From Pontederia crassipes (lineage: Eukaryota > Streptophyta > Magnoliopsida > Commelinales > Pontederiaceae), in contig CM060190.1 of assembly GCA_030549335.1 (NCBI GenBank), forward strand, positions 49,808,999-49,872,998: a DNA stretch of 64,000 nucleotides. Reading direction: 5' to 3'. Position numbers and translations under genes: made by a program. A model generated the notes under the pieces. That model ran no database searches. It was given only the letters and a program-made list of their open reading frames with translations, and was not told the DNA's origin. Shown piece after piece: positions 25,006-34,812 of this stretch (the first letter of the stretch is position 1; every line of letters begins with the position of its first letter).

Positions 25006-25563
25006 TAGGGGAGAGCACGGGTCGGGACGATCCGGTCGCCCCGACCCGCACCGGCCCGGAAATCCGAGTTTTTTCCCGGCCCGGTTACCTACCGGGCCAG
25101 GACCGGGTCTCACTCTTTGAGACCCGGCCGGTACTGGGTTTGGGTTGTAAAAACCCGACCCGATCCCGACCCGATATCATATAGTATAGTAATATATTAA
25201 ATTTTTTAAAAATATTATATTTACATCTATTTTAATTTAAAATTTATAGTTTATTATATATATTAAACATACAATATATTATATTATTATACATATGTAT
25301 TTTAATTGATAATTATTATATTTATATAATAATATTAAATATTTTTTTAATATTATATTTATTTATTTTTATTAATTATGGTCGAACCGGGACAACCAGG
25401 AATATTCCGGTTTGTGACCCGGGTCGTCCCGGTCCGGGTCTCGGCCGGGACCGGGTCCGGGATCGGGTCCAGGACCGGGACCTGTTTTAAAACACCCGGG
25501 CAAAATCGGGTCTGGACCGGGTCGGCCAAAATCCGGTCCCGAACCCGATTTTGCTCACCCCTA
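25006..25563. mobile_element. hAT-type MITE upstream of copy B
   Basis: A 558-bp insert with ends TAGGGGAGAGCA and (reverse strand) TAGGGGTGAGCA, flanked by a perfect 8-bp duplication AACTGCAT (24998-25005 and 25564-25571). Copies A (near 1485) and C (near 33700) have the empty site. The ends carry CCCGACCCG and CCGGGTC repeats, the core is AT-rich, and there is no transposase. It lies about 0.9 kb before the copy B start codon. Confidence 0.9.
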
Positions 25564-25991
25564 AACTGCATTCCATAAACCATTAATTCATACAACTCAT
25601 TTTCATCCCTATTTGTTCCTCGGCTCATTGCCACTTGCACCTGCCATCATTTGCATGCATGCACCTCATCATTATTCCAAGATCTTATCAAAAGCACAAT
25701 TTTGATTGGTCTAAGAACAAATTATATATTGTCATGGAAAAAAGAATAAAGTATATATGTGTGCATATCCTCCAACGAGATAAGAAGAAAACCTGATACA
25801 AGTCTTTGAATAGAAACGAAACAAACTTTAGCAAGTAGAATGAATTAGGAATACACGATAAGAATGAACTGAAAACTCATAAACCTTTTTACTTGTCAAT
25901 GATAAAAAAAACAGAAAATGGCATATACTATTACACTCCCTAATCAATTTTCTCTTTCTTCCTCCTTGGTGAGGCAAGGAACCTTATATTA

Positions 25992-26027
<36 letters not shown>

Positions 26028-26324
26028 TGCTTCTAGAACACGAATTTAAGTTATAGTTAATGTATTCCTTGAAATTTGCCAATTTCTCATGGTGATAAGG
26101 AACATTAAATTTCTAGTTGTGTTCTGGCATTTACTCACATACATTTATTGTGTACCAAATATTTGCAAAATAAATACAATATATATACCATTAATACACT
26201 TCCCTTTTCAGGCTTTCATGCACCACCATCTCTTGTATCAGTCCAAATGCATGCACCACTTTCAGGGTAATTCATGCATCTCTTCAGGGTTGATGGAAGA
26301 AATAGAGAGAAAAGGAGCAATAAT

Positions 26325-26332
26325 TATATATA
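26325..26332 (+). promoter_or_regulatory. Candidate TATA box of copy B
   Basis: TATATATA lies about 120 bases before the ATG. The segment ATAATTATATATAG is conserved at the same place in copies A (near 2310) and C (near 34517) while surrounding bases vary. Inferred only. Confidence 0.45.
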
Positions 26333-26452
26333 GTGAGATAGTTCTCGATGATCTCAGATAATCTCTTTTTTACTCTTCAGCAAACACATTCGCCCTTCTT
26401 CTATAGTATCGCCTACCGTTTGCTCCTCACACCCCCTTGGAACTCCATTAAC

Positions 26453-27238
26453 ATGGCCGGAATTAATGTCCCGTTGAACCAATACCTTGAAAACTACCTC
26501 TCTATTCATGTCAAGAAACATATGATTGGAAAGCAATGCGAGGAAGAGTCTCCTCAAAAGTTCCCTATACCAGAACATCAAAAGGTGCCCCAACTTGAAG
26601 GAGCAATAGATCTTGACCTTGAAAATTATGAGCGCTTGCTCTTTGATGAGGAACTTTTGTCGATGGACATCAACAAGGTCTTGGAGGAGTTGGAGGCAGA
26701 CATTGACCATCAAAGAGGAACGACCACTATGAGCCAAAACTCCTTAGATGAGGAAGCCAAGGTTTCTGCTGCAGAAGTAGTGCAATCTATGCCTGCTCAT
26801 CTAGAGTGTCCTCAAAATATCCCTATTGAGGAACATCAAAGAGTGGTGCAATTTGAAGGAGCAGTCAATCTTGACCTCGACAACTTCGAGCTCCTGCTCT
26901 TTGACGAGGAATTTTTGTCGATGGACATCAACCAGGTCTTGGAGGAGTTGGAGGCAGATATTGACCGACAAAGAACAACGACAATTATGAGCCACAACTC
27001 CTCGGATGAGCAAGCAAAGGTTACTACAGAAGCAGTGCAACCCGACGTAAAATATGTGCTTGCTCATCCAGAGATAGACATCGACAACAATGGACCATTG
27101 TTAGACGAGCACAAGGAGGAGGAGGAGATCGAAGTCAATGAGGAAGAAGAGGCAACAAGTGAAGAATGGCTTCCCGAAGGATGGAAGTCGATAGTTCTCA
27201 CAAGGAAATCTGGGAAGAGCACAGGCCACAAGGACAAG
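26453..27238 (+). CDS. MBD-like protein, copy B, exon 1
   Basis: First of four exons of the one copy that reads cleanly (26453-27238, 30880-30990, 31134-31220, 31769-31942; about 385 residues). Residues 1-262 hold a short N-terminus, two homologous acidic modules (about 32-112 and 118-197, each with LEG/FEGA.NLDL.N.E.LLFDEE.LSMDIN.VLEELEADI), a Glu-rich linker (220-235) and the first half of a methyl-CpG-binding domain (WLPEGWK...RKSGKSTGHKDK, 239-262). MBD proteins bind methylated CG in nuclear chromatin. Arg251 and Asp261 match the classical DNA-contact positions Arg111 and Asp121 of MeCP2. The ATG was chosen because ATGGCCGG is shared by the copies; an upstream in-frame ATG at 26348 exists. 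The exon ends in phase 0 at AAG|GTAATT. Family call is strong; function and expression are inferred. Confidence 0.85.
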
Positions 27239-27664
27239 GTAATTACTTCAGCTAATCATATATATATGGGTTTTTCTTTTGATTACAAATGTTAATGGTT
27301 GTTAAATGCCAACAAACATGTCATTTACTTGTATGTAATGTATGCATTCTTTATTGATTAATCTACAATGATATTACATGTCTGCATACTATTTTCTTAT
27401 CATCTCATCAGTTGAATTCTTCATTCATTGTTAAATAAATTCCCTGCGATTCTTAGAAATGATGACTAAGTCATTGTAAGTATAAAACATAACAAAAATA
27501 TTTTAAAGAATGTATGTCAAGAGATTTTAAAGAATATATTATTTTAAAGAATGTATGTCAAGGGATTTGGATCACAAATTAAGTTATTACAAATTTGAAG
27601 GAATTCTTGAAATTTCAAATGGAGTACTTATTTTTTCTACTTAAATTTCAAAGGAATTCTTGAG

Positions 27665-27820
27665 CGGGACCGCCGTCGGGGGGCGGGGCCCCCCGAACCC
27701 CCCCTTTCATTCGTACGCCAGCAATACTGTTAAGTGGGTAATACTCAGATTCCCCTAAGCTCACGTGGGCGAACCCGGTGTGAGAAACAAGGGGCCCTGA
27801 AGTATTCACCAACTCTAACA
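27665..27820 (-). mobile_element. 156-bp copia LTR fragment in intron 1
   Basis: Read on the minus strand it starts TGTTAGAGTTGGTG and ends GACGGCGGTCCCG. The first about 110 bases match the copia LTRs at 36607 and 41122. The last part (GC-rich, GGGGCGCCCC-like) matches only the fragment at 34657-34812, which has exactly the same length and end point. No target duplication is evident. Confidence 0.75.
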
Positions 27821-30452
27821 AAATGTATGTCAAGTGATTTTAAAGAATAAATTATCTTAAAGAATGTATGTCAAGGGATTTGGATCACAAATTAAGTAAT
27901 TAAAAATTTGAAGGAATTCCTGAAATTTCAAATGTAGTACATAATTTTTTTACTTAATTCTATTGATATATCAATACCTTTGAGAAGAATAACGAAGGAA
28001 AAGTCTAACAAATTTTAAAATAGTTGTTGTAGCTTTCTTCCTACCACTATTATTTTCGTATAACTTTATTTGTGAAATAATAAAGAAAAATGGGTGATAT
28101 AACTCTTGTTTTTATTAATATATATATAGTTTCGTAGGAGGTTACCTAGAAAGACATTAAAAATAGTATTTCATTGGTGTTTAATTGCAAAATCATTTTC
28201 TAGTGCTCTATTTAAAAAGTATTTGGACAATGAAAATATAGTTGATAGTGATGCCACACATGTTCCTGGCAAGAAAAAAATGGAAAGTTGAGAACCACAT
28301 ACAAATTAAGGGCGTAATTATTAAGTGATGGACTAATAATGGTCTTTATTTCATCTTGATGGAGTAGTTGTCATAGGTTTTATGACCAGTAATACTAAAT
28401 TAATTTATAGTTGACAATAGTAAATGTGATTATTCACATTTGTCTTTGAGGTTCAATCAATTTCCTCATTAAACATTTTTAGGAAGTTTTTAGAACTGAA
28501 CTTATGGTAAGTCTTTCATACAAAATGTACAATGAGGACAAGTTTGATACTTGATGAGGTAAATTTATTTTTATTCTACATGAAATATGTGGATTTTCTT
28601 ATATTATTTATTTTATAAATTTAAATGAGTAAACGTCATATTGATAAAGAACACTATTTTTAATGTTAAAATTCTGATAGGCTTTGTTAAGAAAGTAAAA
28701 GAATAGAAACCAATAGTGGTCCAATTTGGAGAATGGTTCTAATTTTTTTTAGTAAATTTGAAAACCTCTCTTCCACTTTTTGCAGAACTAAAAGTATCCT
28801 CATGCTAGATCTGTTGATTGTTTATTACGAATAAATTAAGCAGTTCATAGTCTATGATGTAGCTACGAAATTGCGTCACAATTTTAAAGACCAATTTTGC
28901 CTCCCACTGTGCTATGGAATTACAATTTTATTTTGGTTTATAGCATTGACTAGGGAATACTAATGTGAAAATAACAAAAATATAAATAACATATTGGAGC
29001 GTATAATCGACCAATTTCTTCTATAGTGCATTTGGTTCGTTTTATTTTATTTCCATTCCTTGGAATCATTAAGGGAATATTAGATTACCACATTTTTTTG
29101 GATATAATTTAGTAATGTAATTAGAAATGTGACATTCTTCCGACCTCTTCAAGTTGTTGCCCCCACTGGGTCTTTGCCGAGAAAGAGACAAGGATCTATA
29201 TATGCATTCACAGTCGAAGATATCTAACAACACATTAATTTTCTAATAAGAAAATTGGTACATTAAATAATGTTCAATGTGTACATTGAATAATGTTCAA
29301 TATATCATTTGTATAATCTAAAATTGGTATAGTTGTGTTTAAACTCAATACACCAAACACCACTATCGACCTGATAATGTAGATCTCCTATTTACCCACA
29401 GCCACAATGCTCCGATCGTGTGCAAAAAGTATCCATTGATTATGTGTCAATCCTAGGAATAAATGGATGATATCCTCAATCACAAATCTAAGTAGGACAC
29501 AATCTATTACAGTTGGATGTCAATCTTGATTTGGAGTGAGCTAGTTGGAACATGTTCTATTATGCCTTACAAGTCAAACAAAGATACTAGATATTTATCA
29601 TTAAAAAATGATGATGTTTTAAGCATTTAAGACGATGAATATTTCTTCAGTCCTACGAACAAAAAGACTATGGAAAGGACATATACTTTGAGAAGATTAA
29701 AATAGGTTCATAAAATTCTTTGAACCTCTGTGAAATTGATAAGATTGTATTATCAATTTAACTTCCCATAACATCTGAAATAGGCTTTATTTTATCATAT
29801 TTATTGTAATTTCTATTAGAAACATCTTATACATCTCTAAATGTCTATATGTTAGATAAGTCCTATCTTTAAACAAGTTCTTACATTGCTAGTTATTAGA
29901 AATGACTTCAAGTGAAATATTATACAACCTAGACGTGCGAATTTTGCATGTTCTAGCTTTGGGAACTTTTCTCTCAAATGTATATTGGTAATTCCTATGA
30001 TATCACTTGAAAAAAAAGCTTTTTATTGTTTGCATAGACAAAAGTTCTATGTTAATTTTATAAAGCATTGTAGTTATTTAGTAACCATTGAGATCATAAA
30101 TGAAAAGTAGAGTTTTTTTTATAAGTAATGGAATCATGATCTTTTTTTATTGAAATGTCATTATCTTGGGTTGGTCATAATTTTGACACAAATTAATAAT
30201 GTGAAACTTAATTAGATCATTAATCATAATAGCAAAAATATTTTTGCAATTATATTTTAAGTGTGAAGAGGTGGACTTGCGGCAGTTAAGCTAATTCCTG
30301 TAGTAAATTTCTTGATGTTGAATTTAGTTTAAAGAAAATTCTTAATTATCTTAAAGTGACACTAGTTTCATTATGAAATTATTTCTAATATAAATAACTA
30401 TGAACTTTATTAACAAGCATTGACAAATAACTTGAGTGGTAAGAATGAACGA

Positions 30453-30478
30453 ATATATATATATATATATATATATAT
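30453..30478. repeat. (AT)n microsatellite
   Basis: About 13 AT units in copy B intron 1, just before the empty site of the solo LTR. Confidence 0.9.
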
Positions 30479-30879
30479 CCATGAAAAATCAACAAGAAAA
30501 TCTTAAAAAGGAATTTATTGAGATATCGTGTCGCTTACTCTAAAACTATTAACTATTAAACAAACAATTTGATGCAATGTCATAATTCATATAATATTTA
30601 CAATGAATTGAGTTATTTCACATGTAAACCACATTATCTTCTTTTATTTATCTTATTTTAGGAATATCATGCACAATGAAACAATAATTTTTGGATGTTT
30701 GATTTCACTCTTTGCGTAATATATTAATAGATTAATTAGTATATTTATATGTCTTTAAACCAATGATCTTGCAAACACTAGAAAATGTTGCATAGTAATT
30801 ATTTTAGATTTTATTTAGTAATCTTTGGCTTATTTATCATAACATTCTATTAATGTATTTCTCTTTTGTGTTACTGTAG

Positions 30880-30990
30880 TATTTCTTAGATCCTATATTT
30901 AACAAGAGATTTCGATCAAGAAGGGAAGTTTATGATTTCCAACGTACGTTGGTGGAGTTGGAATTAAACTCTTGTTGTCTTAATGGGAAG
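30880..30990 (+). CDS. MBD-like protein, copy B, exon 2
   Basis: 37 codons, phase 0 on both sides: acceptor TTACTGTAG at 30871-30879, donor GTATGC at 30991. It encodes YFLDPIFNKRFRSRREVYDFQ and a following amphipathic stretch, completing the MBD begun in exon 1. Tyr263 and Arg274 match the DNA-contact positions Tyr123 and Arg133 of MeCP2 (motif FRSR.EV). Copies A and C have the exon but with ACAA in place of the GTAG acceptor. The joint K|Y exactly restores the usual MBD spacing, which supports the splice model. Confidence 0.8.
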
Positions 30991-31133
30991 GTATGCATAT
31001 ATTTTTCTATTTTTGGCTTTTGCTTCTTTTTTCTCTAGTTTATTGTTTTATTCTATTACTAAAGGAATATGTTTTTACTTTATTGTTCTTGCTTTTGTAT
31101 TCATAGGTTAAACTAACATGTTCATTATTCTAG

Positions 31134-31220
31134 GAAGAGAAAAGAAAGTTGTTTAAAATGATAAGAAGATCGCAAAAGCAAGAAAGACATGAAGCTAGAC
31201 GTAACTTAAATGCCAATGTT
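31134..31220 (+). CDS. MBD-like protein, copy B, exon 3
   Basis: 29 codons between acceptor TTATTCTAG (ends 31133) and donor GTAAGT (31221), phase 0. It encodes a highly charged basic segment (EEKRKLFKMIRRSQKQERHEARRNLNANV), a likely helix C-terminal to the MBD and possibly a nuclear-localisation or nucleic-acid contact region (inference). The same exon in copy C (55889-55975) keeps the frame but has lost its donor. Confidence 0.75.
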
Positions 31221-31768
31221 GTAAGTTCCTTCAAAACTTCTCATTATTTTTCTTTTCCTGATGTATTATTTAGTTATTAATGCATTATCAAAAATCACAG
31301 TCTCTACTTATTGTCCTTAGAGTCTATAATGGAAATATTCCATATCATTTTACTACAATTTATTATCATGAAAAATATGATGTATGAATAGACTTTCAAT
31401 TAAGTTATCCTAAATTTTTAAATTTGTACTTTTTATTGCCTAGATACTTGGGAATCCTCGAACTTCTCTAATGTTTAGATTATTGATAGAAAGAAAACTA
31501 ATTTTAAACGTCACAAACAATTACTATATGGTATTGTTTTTATTTTCAATAAGAAAATGTTTCATAAATGTATACTTCTACATGTATATAAAAAAACATT
31601 TGCTCATGAGTTGTTTTGTCATCACTAATTAATTTATGCTAATTTGTAAAAACTTATATTTGAAAATATTTGGATATGCATAAACCATCTCAATTCTTAA
31701 AATGAAATATCAATTTTTTTGTGTCAATCATTTATCTCTATTTTTATTGTTCATTTACGAACTTTTAG

Positions 31769-31942
31769 TATGTTGTTAAGTTATTCCAAATTTGCTTTTT
31801 AAAAAATTGCACAATGACATTATATGTATCTTCAAGGAGAATGATTGAAGGAGATGATCTAAAGATGCAAGTTGATAATGAAGATGGAAACAAAGTTACG
31901 GGGCAACTAATTTCAAAGTCGCAAACATTTGTGAAAAGATGA
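31769..31942 (+). CDS. MBD-like protein, copy B, exon 4 (terminal)
   Basis: Acceptor TTTTAG at 31763-31768, open in phase 0 for 57 codons to TGA at 31940-31942, giving a C-terminus around YVVKLFQICF...RRMIEGDDLKMQVDNEDGNK...KSQTFVKR. In copies 0 and C the tenth or eleventh codon is TAA where B reads TTA, so the ancestral protein may have ended there and B may have read-through sequence. An alternative acceptor (CTTCAG-type, near 31836) would need another phase. This is the least certain exon. Confidence 0.5.
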   Translation, partial: YVVKLFQICFLKNCTMTLYVSSRRMIEGDDLKMQVDNEDGNKVTGQLISKSQTFVKR

Positions 31943-31945
31943 AGC

Positions 31946-31951
31946 AATAAA
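31946..31951 (+). terminator. Candidate polyadenylation signal of copy B
   Basis: AATAAA three bases after the copy B stop codon. Also present in copy 0 and, as AATAAA, in copy C. Plausible but plant poly(A) signals are loose. Confidence 0.35.
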
Positions 31952-32064
31952 GGAACACAAGTCATCTAAATTTTGATGCAAAAAACATAACTTAGAATTT
32001 CTTTTGAAACATTATAATTTATGTTTTAGCTACCTCAAAACATATGGTTGGCTTATAGATTTTT

Positions 32065-32066
<2 letters not shown>

Positions 32067-32116
<50 letters not shown>
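32067..32116. repeat. (TA)n microsatellite
   Basis: About 25 TA units, orthologous in position to the run at 269-314. Confidence 0.93.
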
Positions 32117-32117
<1 letters not shown>

Positions 32118-32499
32118 TTGAAGATGGCTTCATAGACTTTCTTAATTTTTTTATTGACAAGCCATCCTAGTTTCATATTGAGTTGCAAAATAACATGGTG
32201 GAGAAGAAACCTAGAAAGTACTGCAATTATTATCACATGAATAACATCTAAAGTTATTATTACATTAATGTGCATGCAATTTTCTTTCAAAAAGGAATAG
32301 AAATTTTCTAATTTCATGAGTGGATTAAATTATTTTGTTCCACAATGAAAAAATGACAATCAAAATAGTATGCACGCTGCTCCAAAAATATTTAATTAAA
32401 CAAAAGGGGACATTTTTTCAAGCTTTACACATAAGAATATTAAATGTATTAATTATTTACTTGCATTATTACTAAATGATAGACATAATAAAGATGATG

Positions 32500-32501
<2 letters not shown>

Positions 32502-32566
<65 letters not shown>
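32502..32566. repeat. (ATC)n microsatellite
   Basis: About 21 ATC units, with a second short ATC run at 32581-32595. The paralogous site at 719-811 is ATT. Confidence 0.95.
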
Positions 32567-33129
32567 AAAAAATGATGTGCATCATCATCATCATCGTGCC
32601 CGTAAAAAATGATGTGCTCAAAGAAACTAAAAAAAAGTTGAGCAAGAACTTTTAAAATAAAAAGCATGTGAGATGCTTTATATGAATTCATATCATTTAT
32701 GATATAAATTCAAAAATATTGAGATTATGTTAGACAAGATACATTCAAACTGTAAAGTTGTGCACTCCAATGATAACACTATTCTTGTGATTTAGATCTA
32801 ATAAGAGTTAGTCTCCCAATACAGGACAAGGACTTCTAAAGGATATCTATGCACAAATGGTGAATAATCTAATGTGTGAGATGCTTTGTAAGATATCTGA
32901 TTTGAATTATTCAATAAATTTTATTTGTATATATTAAAATAATTCTTCAAAATACATTGAGAAGCATTAAAATGATGGTTAGATATCAAAAATGAGTTGC
33001 AGATAGTGTGATTGTCCTCACCCAAATGACTGATTGAAACATAACAAAATTTTTTTTACTATTACTATAATAAAAATCATGTTAATTGAAGGAGTTAGTG
33101 AATTTGAAATAACGAACATTTTTTTGAAA

Positions 33130-33562
33130 CGAACATTATTGGATCTGGCCCTCAAATCGTTGAAAGTTTCGACGGGCCCTCAAATCCTTGCAACTTTCGA
33201 TGGTCAGAACCGTCGAAAGTAAAAATATAGATAAATTATTAGGTATTATTAACGTTAACATATTTTGACGGCTAAAACCGCTAAAAGTTTCGATGGATAC
33301 AAGAACCGTCGAAACTTTTGACAGTCGGAGCCGTCGAAAGACCATATGGAAAACTAATCGCCCGGATTTACTATCTGCGACGGTTACGAGCATCGATAAT
33401 TTTGATGGATCTTTTGACGAATTGTAAACCGTCGTAAGTTTAGACGATCAAAATCGTCGAAAACTTCTCCGACCATAATTACGACGGATATTTTGATCCT
33501 TCAAAAAATCCTTCGATACTTTAGATGGATTTGGGCCCGTCGAAAAAGAACCGCCAGAAATC
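33130..33562. mobile_element. CACTA-family fragment in copy C upstream region
   Basis: A block of CGTCGAAA/TTTCGACGG-type subterminal motifs lies between sequence that is continuous in copy A (near 1340). No CACTA terminus or target duplication is visible, so it is a degraded or internally deleted fragment of the CCGACGG-type family. Confidence 0.6.
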
Positions 33563-34656
33563 TAAAGGAACCTTAAGGAAAAATGTAACTATTTTTGCCT
33601 ATTTAGTATGTTCAAAAGTAGCATTAATTGGCAAACTAATGAGTTCAAACATTAATTATTTTTTTGAGAGATTATTATCTTTCAATCATTTTCCAATTGC
33701 ATCCATAAACCATTAATTCATACAACTCACTCTCTCCCCTATTTGTTCCTCGGTTCATTGCCACCTTGCACCTGTCATCATTTGCATGCCTCCACCTCAT
33801 CATTATTCCAAGATATTATCAACAGCGTATTTTTTATTATTCCAATATTGGTCTAAGAACAAATTATACATTGTCATCGAAAAAAAGATTAAAGTATATA
33901 TGTGTGCATATCCTCCAACAAGATAATAAGAAAACCAATAACTGATACAAGTATTTGATTATTTCTTTGGAAAGGAAACAAACTTTAGCGAGCAGAATGA
34001 ATTAAGAATACACAATAAGAATGAACATAGATTTTTTTCAATTTCCAGCATGATATGGTAAAATTAAGAAAATAGTATAAAATGAAAATTCGTAAACCTT
34101 TTTACTTGTCAATAATAAAAATAGAAAATGACATATACTATTACACACACTAATCAATTTTCTTTTTCTTCCTCCCTAGTGAGGCAAGGAACCTCATATT
34201 AAATAATAATAAATAAATAAATATGCTTCTAGAACAAGAACTTAAGTTATAATTAATGTATTCTTTGAAATTTGCCAATTTCTCATGATGATAAGGATCA
34301 TTAAATTTCTAGTTGTGTTCTGGCATTTACTCACATACATTTATTGTATATCAAATATTTGCAAAATAAATACAATATATATATCATTAATGCCTTTCCC
34401 TTTTCAGGCTCTCATGCATCACCATCTCTTGTATCAGTTTGAATGCATGCACCTCGTTCAGGGTAATTCATGCTATCTCTTTAGGGTTGATGGAAGAAAT
34501 AGAGAGACAAGGAACGATAATTATATATAGAGAGAGAGTTCTCGATCTCATACCATCTCTTCTTTACTCTTCAGGAAACACATTGGCCCTTCTTCTCTAC
34601 TGCCGCCTGCTGATTGCTCCTCACACACCCACCCCACCCCACTCCCCATCCCTTGG

Positions 34657-34812
34657 TGTTTGAGTTGGTGAATACTTCAGGACCCTTTGTTTCTCACACC
34701 GGGTTCGTCCACGTGAGCTTAGGGGAATCTGAGTATTATCCAATTAGCAGTGCTGCTGGCGTACGAATGAAAGGGGGGATTCGGGGCGCCCCGCCCCCCG
34801 ACGGCGGTCCCG
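34657..34812 (+). repeat. Left LTR fragment of compound copia
   Basis: Begins TGTTTGAGTTGG directly after the target duplication and runs 156 bp to GACGGCGGTCCCG, then joins pol sequence equivalent to 39344. It has the same length and end as the fragment at 27665-27820. Confidence 0.8.

Larger units (their letters stand above)
27239..30879 (+). other. Copy B intron 1
   Basis: A 3.6-kb intron that splits the MBD between residues matching MeCP2 122 and 123. It contains a minus-sense copia LTR fragment (27665-27820) between two halves of a local duplication (about 27533-27650 and 27827-27960), a truncated MITE (about 29026-29188) and an AT run (30453-30478). It lacks the solo LTR and chromovirus present in copy A, so it serves as the empty-site reference. 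Confidence 0.75.
31952..34651. other. Intergenic region and copy C promoter
   Basis: Collinear with 115-2440 (copy 0 to copy A interval). It holds a TA run (32067-32116), an ATC array (32502-32566), a CACTA-family fragment (33130-33562) and, near 34517, the conserved ATAATTATATATAG promoter-like segment of copy C. No gene is recognised. Confidence 0.6.
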
